DNA from: Mesocentrotus franciscanus
Lineage: Eukaryota > Echinodermata > Echinoidea > Camarodonta > Strongylocentrotidae
Direction of reading: 5' to 3'
DNA: 64,000 bases
Assembly: GCA_037976565.1 (NCBI GenBank)
Contig: CP137671.1
Coordinates: 20,481,267-20,545,266 of the forward strand
The notes under the pieces were generated by a model that saw only the letters and a program-made list of their open reading frames with translations, made no database searches and had not been told where the DNA came from. The translations under genes and the position numbers were made by a program. Shown here one piece after another: positions 36,611 through 64,000 of this stretch. How positions within the stretch are numbered: position 1 is the first letter of the stretch; every line of letters begins with the position of its first letter.

Positions 36611-38718
36611 TTTTTCTTTTGTAAAAAAGTGCTGTTACACAAAATGTATATTCATAAATCAAGATTCATATAACACTATAAAATGATGTACTGAAACATT
36701 CTTGTGTTCTGTATTGAATTGTCACGCATTATCGACAGTGTGTGTGTGTGTGTGTGTGTGGTATGTGTGTACATTCTCATTTACAACCCATAAACCTCTT
36801 ATCAGCTTACAGGTGAAATTTATTTGCAGCATATTGACCGTGAGCAGCATGGAGAATGAATAAAGAGTGGAAAAGAACAAGAAATCATAGAGAACAAAAA
36901 AGGAAGAGAGGAAAAAGTACAGAAATATAATGGCAGTTTTGACGAAACAAGCACAACATTGGTAATTAAACTTGCCAGAGTTAAAGATAAAGTTGAGTTC
37001 TGGTCGTGCGATTGCAATGTGAAAGAAACCGTGTGGAATCGTTGAGAAAAGGTTGATCATCTAGCATATAAGTATTGGTGTGTACTGCAAGGTTCTGGAA
37101 TCATCAAAATGAGAATAAATTTGGCCCAGTCTTGGTAAAGACTCCCTGAAGAGCCATGCTTTTCAGGAAACATTTTTTATCTGATATTCTTCCACACTTG
37201 CATAATAACAATGATAACGCTCACAAATTATTTTTCACCTCTTCCCAGAACTCCAACTTCTCTTTAAAGAAAGGGGGACCAGTAATTTGCAGAGGAGACA
37301 AACATTTTAGGACAAAAATACAAGTAACCAAGCATAACAAGTTGACACTTTCTTAAAAGACTGTTTATTACAGACATGATACTATCTGACTGCTTCTGTT
37401 GTAGACATACAAGACATGAATTAATGAAGCAGTCTGTTTCCCCAAAGATATACAATGTAGTTAAAGAAATATTGTAGACCTTAAACAAAAGAGACAAAAG
37501 TAGACTTATGCACTTCAGCTATTTTCACCTTTCAATATTGCACAGCTAGTATTCTAAAGTGAAAATAACTTAGTGTGTCCTATTTTGTGCATTTGTGTTA
37601 TTGGCACACTATTAACAGGAGACGAAAATTACTATAATTCAGCCCAAGTGATTTAATAGGGCACAATCGGTCCCTGCCCCATCTCTTGGAGCCCACTTGG
37701 AATACATTAAGACACAACACAAAAATTTGTCTCATTAATAGTGTATTTTTTTCAAGCCTTGAATCTGCTCTCAAATAAACAGCATGCAGAAGGAGATGTA
37801 GTGCTCAGGGTTTCAAAAACCCCACCTGACAGAATATAGGAATGCTTGTATATACATTTCATATCTCTTTTTGTATTAAAGGGGGCACATTTAGCACAAA
37901 GTTAAGGCTATGTACATCAGTATCAACTATCAACTGCCACATTTTATTCCTGAAGCAAACTAAAATAGGAATATAAAATAGTTTGCAACCCCTCATAAAG
38001 AATCCTTCAGTACAGGAGTCAATATTTATGCTTTTCAAATTCAACGTAAATAAAAAGGGGAAAAGATTTCATCATCCTTTTCAATGATATAGATTATCTT
38101 TTTCAGTGAACACAATTAAAGAAGGCGGACAAAAGCAAAAAATACCTTGAGAGGAAAGGAAGAGCGATGTTCGATTTATAATGTCTATATTCAACCACAG
38201 AAAGATACATTCTTAGATTTAGAATGTGATATCCTTCAATCATTTTCCCATGCATGTTCTTTCCTATATTATAAAGACCCTACAACTCTATGTTGATGCC
38301 ATTGTCTTGTTATTATCTTGTCTTGTCTTGTTATTTTTTGTTTTTGCTATTTATCACTTAGCATGACATGATTGGCATGTTTGCTCCTTGCCCCTTACAA
38401 AATGGTAAATGTTGAAGCTATTATATGTAAAGACCCTTTCAGGGCCTGTTGCATAAAACTACTATTGATGGTAACTTTGCCATCAATGGCAACTACCATG
38501 GTAACAGGGCTCAACAGCCAATCAAAATCAAGGTTTCCATGGTAGTTACCATTGATGTTATTAATACAGCAGCTTATTTAACAAGACATTCTGGCATATT
38601 GGAGCCAGAAGGGGGAGCCCAAACCAACCAACTGGTAACACCTACATGATACCTATATACATGCGAAACTAAGAAAATAATATTGAGAATACAAGAATGT
38701 AGACAGAGAGGCAAATAA
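36611..38718. other. Spacer between NPAT and YARS 3' ends, no gene
   Basis: A (TG)n run lies at 36738-36760. A truncated inverted-repeat element with CCATGGTAAC / CATGGTAGTTACC motifs lies at ~38439-38600. The rest is AT-rich. It includes the YARS 3' UTR on the minus strand. Confidence 0.5.
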
Positions 38719-51105
<12,387 letters not shown>

Positions 51106-53355
51106 CTTGAGTTGTTACTCGTTTCACACTCTAAGACAAGACTCTAGTACTTGAATGCAAATGTTCAGTTGCTCTGTGGGTGAACAGAATCAATGGATAA
51201 TTATGATTCGATAAATATACCAGAACACAGGTGCAAAGCATACATGGGATGGGGAAGTGCTGTGGTCTTGTGGGTATGTCATCTCAAGGTCGATCATATG
51301 ATTCACAGTTCAGTCCCAGCCATGGTACTAATGCCCTTTGGCAAGATATAAATCTACATTGTCACCGGTACTTTGTGTCAGGTAGGGGGCCACTTCCAAG
51401 GCTGGATGCAATAATATACAAATAATTCATGTTTGCGCGTGCATCAGTGAATATGCACTGCAAGCAGGGTAAGTCACAGTCAGTTAATTGTGACTTAACC
51501 CAAAAAACTTAATTGACCAAGTTGATTGCCGAGAGTACCTAGACTATCGCTGGAAAAAAACAAACATGCAATGGCATAAATATAAGCAGGGATTTCTTCA
51601 AATTTGGACATGATTTTGACCTTGACTCATAACTGGAAATATCAGAAGTTCTTGCCAATGTCCATTAAACTATATTAAACATGTTAAATGTTAGCCTGGC
51701 AAAACTCACAATGTGTTTGACCGAAAGATTTAGTCTCTGATATCGCATGAAGGAAGATGACGTCATCCATTGACAGTAACAGTTTAAAATACGGCTGCAA
51801 GAATTTCAACACGGAGCTCAATTTCGGCGATGAAAATCCAGAAAAACGACCCTTAAACGCATCATACAGTCAATCTGGTAAGCGGAACCGATGTAGTTTA
51901 GCCTAGGCCTAATTTACAATAATAAATGCATCGGATATGCATCGGGTAAAATGTAGTATTTTGGGCATAAGTTTACTGCTCAGACGCGAGCAGTAGTTTG
52001 CAATGCAGTCGCTATGGTCGGTTTCTGTCTCTAAAGAGAGGAGCCAACCCTACCCAAATCAGAGGCTAACGAACGAAAGAGACAGAAATCTTCGGTCTAC
52101 ATATAGATCTAGATAGACTATGCATGCAGCTATACTAGATCTAATTAAATTAAATTAAATTAAATTAAGTTCTTGAATTCCATCGCCCGATGGCTGCGAT
52201 GGCCGTCTCATTTACAAGGGCCAGCTATATGTCTTCATCGGATGATTGCCATGCATGATGCACCTCGCATGTAGGCTGCTAGACTGTAATATCAGTCGCT
52301 TCCATGGTATTTATCACAGAAATGGCCAGGCTAGCGTGTAAAAAAAATTTGCGCAGGCGGGTCATGATCAAATTCGTTACAGTCCCATGCATTCATTTTC
52401 ATGTTTTCAAACAGACTCATTCTGGGACGTATAATAAATACAATTTAGTTTGACTTATATCAACATATTTCTGCAAACAACCAAGTCACATAACATTATC
52501 ACACATCTTAAAAGATCTAACAATTTTTTTATTTCTTTAAATATTTGAGAAATCATACTTTACCAGGGTATGTAAATGGCCGTCCAGCAGCTTGTTAAGT
52601 TTCGCAGCTCAGCTTCCTTGCGAAACTATTGCATCATACACATGGCACTGAGAACTAGTCTCGAATGTAGCAATGTTTATATTTTTATGAAATTTAAAAG
52701 TAAAAAAATTAAAAAATATACCTCATAACTTAATGAATTTACTTAATTTATGTATTTATCTATTAATCATGTTTATTTGTATGTTTTAGAAAGAAACAAA
52801 TTGATATGAATAGGAATGAAAATTGAATAATTATCTCCATTGCATTTAGTCAAAGCTAACAAATAAAAGACGTAAATATACTAAAACAACAACAACAACA
52901 ACAAACATTTAATAACTCTTCTTCTTCTTCTCCTCCGTCTTATCATCCTCTTTTTCTTTTCCTTCTTCCTTTTCTTTTTGACTGCTTTTTTCTTCTTTTT
53001 CTCTCGCTTCTGTTCTTCTCCTTCTTCTTCTCCTCCTGATCTTCTTCTTCTTCATCAGTTCTATAATTCTTCTTCTTCGATCTTGATCTTCTTCTCCCCT
53101 TTTCTTCTCCTTCTTCACCAACTTCTTTATTTTTATTCTTTATAGATATCTCTCACTCAATTCTCAAGAAAATATTTACCCTAACCCCCTCCCCCTTCTC
53201 TCTCTCTCTCTCTCTATCTCTCCCTCTCTCCCTCCCTACATGGCGTGTAAAATTTACGTGGTAACTAGGCCTGGAGAGATCACAACAACCAACATCGATT
53301 AACTTAATTCCTTTATTTCCTTTTCTCTCACCGAGTCCCCCACTTCCTTTTCCCC

Positions 53356-53405
<50 letters not shown>

Positions 53406-54710
53406 TCTTTATCTCTCTCTCTCTATCTCTCTCTTTCTTTTCTTTATCTCTCTCTCTATTTTCTCTCTTTAATTCTCTCTCTCTCTCTCTGTCTCTCTCT
53501 GTCTCTCTCTCTCTCTCTCTCTCATTCGCCGCGGAACTATCAGATGGGGGGGGGGCTGCACGCCCCCTTCCCACACACACACTTTTCTTTCAGTACATAC
53601 CACATTTTGTACATATGATAATTTGGCTGCAGGATGCTCTAAAATGCATGGTTTCAGTATTCCAAAGCTGAAAATCTTCTTGCTCGGTCGCTCCGCTCCA
53701 TCGGACAAAATACGATGTAAAGCATTGCATTATCAGTCTTGTGGTTCCTTACGTATGGGCACAGGACTATTTGTGTGAAATACAAATTTCCAGTAGTGCC
53801 TCATAGAGGGTCTGTGATTCAAAGGTTAATAACGAGGGATGTCTCTCCCTTGAAAATCTTTAAAAGTGGTCGTCTCCCTCCCCTCCGATATTTAGTAATC
53901 GTCATTCAATATCTAAATTAGCAATTTAAAGCCGCCTAACCCCACTATGAGAGAACAAAGAAATTGACTTATATTTGTCGGTGTGGTCAAAAGTGTTCAA
54001 AGTACATGTACATGTATATGATGCAAATTTTCTAAGGGCGCTGTGTTCCGCTGTAAAAAAAAAAATCAAAATGGGTCGGTAGAATGCAAAGTATGCATGG
54101 TCTTACCCATTTAGTCGATAATTATGTTCCCTTGAATGTTGCGTTCCCAGGTCTTGCCCCCCCCCCCAATTAAACATGGGCAAAATCGCTGACCTTGCTC
54201 GCAACACATCGAGGCCCACTGGAGCCACCCCCACCCCACCCACCCCAAACACTTCTTCCAGAACTGAGCCCCCAAGCCAAGTCTGTTCGGCCCCGCATCT
54301 ATCTCTATCTCACGGAATCATACACTCTTCTATCTCTTTCTTTTCCCTCGCTGTCTCTCTATTTCACGCGGATCCGCCCCTTCTGAACCCCCCATCACCC
54401 TATCTCCCCTTGCATATCACCTCACAATTCTCATTCACATTTTTATAATTCATTTATCGAAATATTATGATAGAAATGAACTATACACAAATGACAGTTC
54501 AAACGATTTTTTTTTTTTTACAATCAGTTTTAAAAATCATATATTCAGGTTCTATAAAACCTTACAATACATACATGGATAAGTAAATATTTGAATGTTA
54601 GGCTTCCTGGGAGAAGTTTTAATTGTTGTAAAGATTTTTCTTTGGTTTTCACCAAATAGAGAAAGATGCGAGCTCGATCGTCTGATAGACCAGTTAAATT
54701 CACGGTTAGC
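51106..54710. other. YARS upstream region and spacer, no gene seen
   Basis: It contains a tRNA-like SINE remnant at ~51238-51420, a palindromic CRE/ATF-type TGACGTCA at 51758-51765, and an AATTAA pentamer run near 52141. A GAA/CTT-rich tract lies at 52908-53110, and long (CT)n microsatellites at 53190-53225 and 53355-53525. The Arg/Glu/Lys-rich open frames on the minus strand are repeat translations. The true YARS promoter is not located. Confidence 0.5.
51758..51765. promoter_or_regulatory. CRE/ATF-type palindrome
   Basis: TGACGTCA lies ~650 bases upstream of the YARS start codon. A role in the YARS promoter is possible, but no transcription start is visible to anchor it. Confidence 0.25.
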
Positions 54711-54920
54711 ACATGTCCCAAAATATCCACAGATCTTCAAAACATGAAGAGGTCCCACTTTGTACATTTTGAAATAATCACTCCTACAGCGATGGAGGTG
54801 CTACATAAATAGCCTTTGTTTCCTAATTTCAAAGAATACTTCCACCTGTGTATCATGGAGTGCAGTGCTTGTGAATAAATGAACAATGATTACATAACTT
54901 TCATGAGCACGTACGTACGT
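54711..54920. repeat. Unclassified dispersed repeat, copy 2
   Basis: Inverse-orientation partner of 50200-50410. It ends just before the CGTACGTACGT stretch that precedes the tandem array. Confidence 0.6.
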
Positions 54921-54954
54921 ATCCAGTATTTTGTCTCTGTTGATTTCACATTAG

Positions 54955-56770
54955 GAACCCTCGCAAACCGTTCCTCAAGACCCGTTCCTCTGGAGCGGTC
55001 TAACTAAGACCACTTTCAAAGTGAGTGAGAACGGGGTCTAACGCTCCACGAGTCAAAGTGGTCTTGTTGCTATGGCAGCTCAGGTCAGCAGGTAATTTTT
55101 TTCGCGCGCGGAATACTAAGCGTATGTACCGTATTACATGTTTCGCACGGAACGTCACTAGCTCACTTCCGTTCAAAGTACGCTTCCGTTCACACTCGCA
55201 CGTTAGAGCGCTCCAAACCGCTCTTAATAAGACCCGCTCCTCAAGACCACCTCCCGAGGTGGTCTTCTGGAGCGGTCCAGAAGTCCACTTCCTGGACCAC
55301 TTTGACCGTTCTCACTCACCTAAGAACCGCTCCTGAGGAACGGGTCTTAGGAAGACCCCGTTCTCACTCACTTTGAAAGTGGTCTTAGTTAGACCGCTCC
55401 AGAGGAACGGGTCTTGAGGAACGGTTTGCGAGGGTTCACACTCCGAGCAGTTTTTTATGGCCCAAACCGCTCCACGAGTCAAAGTGGTCTTGTTGCTATG
55501 GCAGCTCAGGTCAGCGGGTAAATTTTTTCGCGCGCGGAATACTAAGCGTATGTACCGTACTACATGTTTCGCACGCAACGTCACTAGACCACTTCCGTTC
55601 AAAGTACGCTTCCGTTCACACTCGCACGTTAGAGCGCTCCAAACCGCTCTTAATAAGACCCGTTCCTCAAGACCACCTCCCGAGGTGGTCTTCTGGAGCG
55701 GTCCAGAAGTCCACTTCCTGGACCACTTTGACCGTTCTCACTCACCTAAGAACCGCTCCTGAGGAACGGGTCTTAGTTAGACCGCTCAACGAAGTGAGTG
55801 AGAACGGGGTCTTAGACCCCGTTCTCACTCACTTTGAAAGTGGCCTTAGTTAGACCGCTCCAGAGGAACGGGTCTTGAGGAACGGTTTGCGAGGGTTCAC
55901 ACTCCGAGCAGTTTTTTATGGCTCAAACCGCTCCACGAGTCAAAGTGGTCTTGTTGCTATGGCAGCTCAGGTCAGCGAGTACATTTTTCGCGCGCGGAAT
56001 ACTAAGCGTATGTACCGTACTACATGTTTCGCGTGCAACGTCACTAGACCACTTCCGTTCAAAGTACGCTTCCGTTCTCACTCGCACGTTAGAGCGCTCC
56101 AAACCGCTCTTAATAAGACCCGTTCCTCAAGACCACCTCCCGAGGTGGTCTTCTGGAGCGGTCCAGAAGTCCACTTCCTGGACCACTTTGACCGTTCTCA
56201 CTCACCTAAGAACCGCTCCTGAGGAACGGGTCTTAGTTAGACCGCTCCAACGAAGTGAATGAGAACGGGGTCAAAGACCGCTCCAACGAAGTGAATGAGA
56301 AAGGGGTCTTTGACCCCGTTCTCACTCACTTTGAAAGTGGTCTTAGTTAGACCGCTCCAGAGGAACGGGTCTTGAGGAACGGTTTGCGAGGGTTCACACT
56401 CCGAGCAGTTTTTATGGCTCAAACCGCTCCACGAGTCAAAGTGGTCTTGTTGCTATGGCAGCTCAGGTCAGCGGGTAATTTTTTCGCGCGCGGAATACTA
56501 AGCGTATGTACCGTACTACATGTTTCGCGTGCAACGTCACTAGACCACTTCCGTTCAAAGTACGCTTCCGTTCTCACTCGCACGTTAGAGCGCTCCAAAC
56601 CGCTCTTAATAAGACCCGTTCCTCAAGACCACCTCCCGAGGTGGTCTTCTGGAGCGGTCCAGAAGTCCACTTCCTGGACCACTTTGACCGTTCTCACTCA
56701 CCTAAGAACCGCTCCTGAGGAACGGGTCTTAGTTAGACCGCTCCAACGAAGTGAATGAGAACAGGGTCTT
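54955..56770. repeat. Four-copy tandem array with internal inverted repeats, spacings ~430-500 bp
   Basis: Copies of CCACGAGTCAAAGTGGTCTT begin near 55046, 55472, 55932 and 56429, so spacings are 426, 460 and 497 bp. Each unit contains inverted pairs such as GACCACCTC / GAGGTGGTC, and at its edges GTTCTCACTCACTTTG / AAGTGAGTGAGAACGG. GGAACGGGTCTT and AAGACCCGTTCC alternate throughout. The array starts with the inverse of its internal GGAACGGTTTGCGAGGGTT. Open frames here (about 100-128 codons) repeat from copy to copy but lack splice or start logic; I treat them as non-coding. It is probably a mobile element or satellite. Confidence 0.85.
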
Positions 56771-56845
56771 AGATTTGCACGTCGACGTAGTGGACTGCCA
56801 CGTGTGTCATTCTTTCAAGGCACTGGCCCGTGCCCGGCAAAAAAG

Positions 56846-57315
56846 GACGCGCCGTTTGACCAATAATTCAGATAAACACTGTTTATCGCCGATAAACAGT
56901 GTTTATCGCCGAAAAACACTGTTTATCGAGCGATAAACACTGTTTATCGAGCGATAAACAATGTTTATCGAGCGATAAACACTGTTTATCGAGAGAAACT
57001 ATGTTTATCGACTGAAAAACACAGTTTCTCTCGATAAACAGTGTTTATCGCCGAAAAACACTGTTTATCGCCGATAAACACTGTTTATCGAGAGAAACTG
57101 TGTTTATCAGTCGAAAAACATAGTTTCTCTCGATATAAACACTGTTTTTCGACTGATAAACACAGTTTCTCTCGATAAACAGTGTTTATCGGCGATAAAC
57201 ACTGTTTTTCGGCGATAAACACTATTTTTCGGCGATAAACAGTGTTTATCGTCGATAAACAGTGTTTTTCGGCGATAAACACTGTTTATCTGATTTATTG
57301 GGCAAATGGCGCGCA
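56846..57315. repeat. Palindromic unit array 1, 21 units of ~20 bp
   Basis: The unit core is GATAAACA-C/G-TGTTTATC, an odd palindrome, separated by 2-4-base linkers such as GCC, GAGC and GAGA. I count 21 units between 56871 and 57290. Variant units (GAAACTATGTTTATC, GAAAAACACAGTTTCTC) are placed so that the two array halves also mirror each other. The left end is CGCGCCGTTTGACCAATAAT; the right end is diverged (ATTTATTGGGCAAATGGCGC). Confidence 0.9.
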
Positions 57316-57381
57316 CTCGTACTCTAGATCATGCAGTGCCGTATCACCGTATGCACTAGCTACTCTAGATCCTCACGTGTA

Positions 57382-57690
57382 TGGCGCGCCGTTTGACCAA
57401 TAATTCAGATAAACACTGTTTATCGAGCGATAAACAATGTTTATCAAGCGATAAACACTGTTTATCGAGAGAAACTATGTTTATCGACTGAAAAACACAG
57501 TTTCTCTCGATAAACAGTGTTTATCGCCGAAACACTGTTTATCGCCGATAAACACTGTTTATCGAGAGAAACTGTGTTTTTCAGTCGATAAACATAGTTT
57601 CTCTCGATAAACAGTGTTTATCGCTTGATAAACAGTGTTTATCGCTCGATAAACAGTGTTTATCTGAATTATTGGTCAAACGGCGCGCCA
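57382..57690. mobile_element. Palindromic unit array 2: 309-bp fold-back element, 13 units
   Basis: TGGCGCGCCGTTTGACCAAT (57382 on) is matched exactly in reverse complement at the right end (57664-57690, 27 bp in all). The inverted match continues inward unit by unit, so the whole element is an almost perfect ~150-bp-arm hairpin. I count 13 units of GATAAACACTGTTTATC type. TA flanks both ends, as in Tc1/mariner-type insertions. Confidence 0.9.
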
Positions 57691-57875
57691 TAGACGTCAC
57701 ATTATCTACCCTACCGGTGTGGCATTTTTTCATCATATACCGAGTATTTAAAAGGATGTCACCGTGGCAGTCCACGTTCTCGTCGTGTAAAATCTAAAAG
57801 TCCCTAATAATTGGTCTGCAATGACCTTTATCTGCTCATGCTCAGACTGCAAACGTGATCTGGCTTATTGGGTGG

Positions 57876-58025
57876 TGGCCTGGTGGTAGAGTCGCTGCCC
57901 GGTAAGCAGTAGAAGGCAGGTTCAAATCCCGCTGGTATACCACGATTTTGTTTTCTGACTTGTTTTCAATTACAAGATCGAGCACGCGATTTTTAACTAC
58001 TGGGTGCAAGCCAAAAATATCTTTA
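57876..58025 (+). mobile_element. tRNA-derived SINE
   Basis: A-box-like TGGCCTGGTGG at 57876-57886 and B box GGTTCAAATCC at 57919-57929 are spaced as in a tRNA. The tail TTCAATTACAAGATCGAG and TGGGTGCAAGCC is shared with the inverse copy at 29276-29412. The acceptor and T stems do not pair well, so it is not called a functional tRNA. Confidence 0.75.
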
Positions 58026-58030
58026 CAACA

Positions 58031-58334
58031 ATATGCAAACCTGGCATGTCACAATGGAAGAACCATCAATATATCAAATATGTTTACTGATTATTTTTGA
58101 GTACAGACTTGGAATCCTTTGAGCCAATATAGTGAATTTATAGGCCGTTGACATTGTTAAATCTGTCGGAAATATGAACATTACTGAGAGCGAATAATTA
58201 ATGGAAGCGTAATTGTCACAATTTAAAACTTGTACTTATAACAATATTTATAATTTAAAACTAAAATTTGCAGCATTTTCGTTAGTCAATTGCATAATAA
58301 ATTTCAAAACAAAAAAGGCTAGCAAATGGTTCAC

Positions 58335-58368
<34 letters not shown>

Positions 58369-60146
58369 AAGTTTTCATTCGACACTGTAGAACTATCGCG
58401 TGATAAAGTTGGTAAGTGCGCGCATTTCCTTTTTATTGAATTGTGTTTTCAATGTAATTATGAAACAAACTACGACTTGATGAGACACTATTTAGGAACT
58501 TTCAAAAACAGATTGTTATCATCATGATAAACCGCTAAAAGTTACTGCACAACTAAAACTTTTTTGAAATATGACGATCTGGTGATAATTGAAGAGGACG
58601 CCCCACCTCCACCCAAACTGAGTAAAATATGAGGGGCCGGGGGTGGGGAACATGCGCACACCAAAAATTAATTGAAGAAAAAAAGAAAAGAGAAAAATCA
58701 TGTCGGTTACCCCCTCCTCCGGGAAGTGCGTGGGAAGACCGTTGAGACCCGTGGGAAACAAACCACTGGGTCTACCCCTAAACTGAATTATTCATTCATC
58801 TTCAAGTTTTGGATTCTCTTATTATTATAATAATAATAATAACAATAAGAGACTCATTGTTGTTGTTGATTTTGTTGTTGTTGTCGTTGTTGTTATTATT
58901 ATTAATATTATTATAATTATTATTATTATGATTATTATTATTATTATGATTATTATTTTATTTTGTAATAAAGAAAATACATAAGATATCAGAAAACAGA
59001 CAATTGAGAAAGTATAGATAACAGATAAATACAACCACTGGAACGCCAGTAACAGTTGTTGTAAACATAAAGTAATTATAATAAAAAAATAAAAATTACA
59101 ATCTTATGTAATTTTGAAAATTAATACAAAATCAAATTTCCTATCAATAGAACACTTTCAATTTGGGAGATAAAATAAAGAAGGGGAAACAAAGGAGAAC
59201 AGGAGGAGGTACAGACAAATAGTCGTACAGTATAACAAAGATGGAAACAAAACGAGAGATAGATAAGGATAAAACATACATTAAACAAGAACAAGAAAAC
59301 AAAAACTATTTCATATTCCATTATCTATATCATGCACAAAATCAATATACCGCAACTCTCCGAGAGACAAAATCATTGTGTTAATATGGTTAATGAAAAA
59401 GAATGTTAAGCTTACCTAGTGCCACATTTTAGTTCTAAAACCGAGGAAAAGGGAAGAGGGAAAGGGGAAAGGAATTCCCATCTCTCATTTTATGTATACT
59501 GGGGGACAAAGAAAGAATAATGGACAGAAGAAGAGTATAAATAGTGATATAGGCCTATGTTTATCAAAACATTAGAGAATCATTATTAAACCATATTTAC
59601 AACCCAATAAGGATTTTTATAAAATTAATTATAAAAAGAAAGAATCACAACTCACGATAATGATATCTTATACAACCCTCTTCAATATCATGTGAATACG
59701 CATGCTTTTCTTTCTCTTTCATGTACACTGTAAAACATATATGTCCAGTAAAACTTGCCAAATAGGGGTTGTATCCGACCCGTTGGTGTTATAATATGCC
59801 CAACTATTCAATTTTGAAGTAAGTGACGAACGATAGGGGCAAAAAACTTTTACCAAGTTGGGTAAGAGAATGTCAAATCTGAAAAAATGTCGTAAATTTT
59901 GTAATGGAATTTTAGTTTGCAGGCACAATCCCTTGTCAGTCGCCGGGTGTATATAACAATGTCTGCTCTTTGGGACTAGGCTGACGACATATTGCATAGG
60001 CTCTGTACTTTAGCTGCTCCGGACCCAACCAGAGACTGATGGGACTAGGCTCTGATCAAGGCGTTAGGAATTTTGTGCCATTTTTAAATGATCCCGGCCG
60101 AACACGACACAGTAGTCCATACTCTCAGACGATAAATTCCCCGTCA
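58031..60146. other. Spacer, no gene seen
   Basis: (TA)n lies at ~58336-58363 and (TTG/ATT)n microsatellite at ~58815-58965. Otherwise AT-rich, plus the 3' UTR of the SLC51A-like gene on the minus strand. Confidence 0.5.

Positions 60147-64000
<3,854 letters not shown>

Larger units (their letters stand above)
56769..57799. mobile_element. Composite inverted-repeat element holding two palindrome arrays
   Basis: The outer flanks are inverted: TAGATTTGCACGTCGACG...GTGGACTGCCACG at 56769-56803 against CGTGGCAGTCCAC...CGTCGTGTAAAATCTA ending ~57797. Between them lie two related elements, ~56846-57315 and 57382-57690. They share GCGCGCCGTTTGACCAATAA ends and are filled with a ~20-bp palindromic unit. 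Confidence 0.75.

Noticed and set aside
55025..56758. Repeated 100-128-codon open frames in the four-copy array
   Set aside because: They follow the DNA repeat exactly, begin at different points, have no splice or start context and resemble no protein I know.
56870..57290. CRISPR-like array (regular palindromic repeats)
   Set aside because: The spacing is only 2-4 bases, so there are no real spacers. The host is an animal genome and there are no cas genes. The symmetry is that of a fold-back element.
57871..57945. Functional tRNA gene
   Set aside because: A and B boxes are present, but the acceptor and T stems pair poorly, and the same head with the same tail recurs at 29276-29412 as a SINE.

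Overview
This is animal nuclear DNA: short exons with GT-AG introns, long AT-rich introns and intergenic spacers, microsatellites, tRNA-derived SINEs and many short inverted-repeat elements. The gene set (peroxin 7, NPAT, a TyrRS with an EMAP-II-like tail, an organic solute transporter alpha) and the repeat style point to a marine invertebrate deuterostome. A sea urchin or other echinoderm is my best guess; this rests on repeat style and is an inference. A hemichordate or cephalochordate is not excluded.

Layout. 1-7.3 kb: no convincing gene; a telomere-like TTAGGG tract inside an inverted repeat, a degenerate CCCCTTTT field and a three-copy ~90-bp tandem repeat. 7.3-9.2 kb (+): a two-exon gene of unknown function, 444 aa, with a C-terminal coiled coil. 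9.2-14.2 kb: a 370-bp fold-back hairpin, a 554-bp element with terminal inverted repeats and a ~115-bp minisatellite. 14.2-20.0 kb (-): PEX7, seven exons, 324 aa. 20.0-21.2 kb: a shared head-to-head promoter with an E2F-type site. 21.2-34.4 kb (+): NPAT, eleven exons, about 850 aa, with one frame break. 34.4-38.7 kb: repeats only. 38.7-51.1 kb (-): cytoplasmic tyrosyl-tRNA synthetase, thirteen exons, 524 aa, with several MITEs in its introns. 51.1-60.1 kb: no gene; a four-copy array with spacings of about 430-500 bp, then a remarkable pair of fold-back elements built from a repeated ~20-bp palindrome. 60.1-64.0 kb (-): the 3' five exons of an SLC51A-like gene, cut by the window end, with one frame break.

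The genes are housekeeping or transporter genes, not one pathway. PEX7 serves peroxisomal PTS2 import, NPAT activates replication-dependent histone genes, YARS charges tRNA-Tyr, and SLC51A-like is a membrane carrier subunit. Exon boundaries were set by eye from splice signals, by keeping codon phase, and by remembered resemblance to the human proteins. In PEX7 and YARS every junction keeps frame. In NPAT and SLC51A one single-base problem each sits in a four-base homopolymer, which looks more like sequence error than gene decay.

The most unusual material is non-coding: the palindrome arrays at 56.8-57.8 kb, two unrelated-looking repeat families that share one architecture and carry tandem AGGTCAAAGGTCA (DR1) motifs, and a frame-compatible partial duplicate of PEX7 exon 3.
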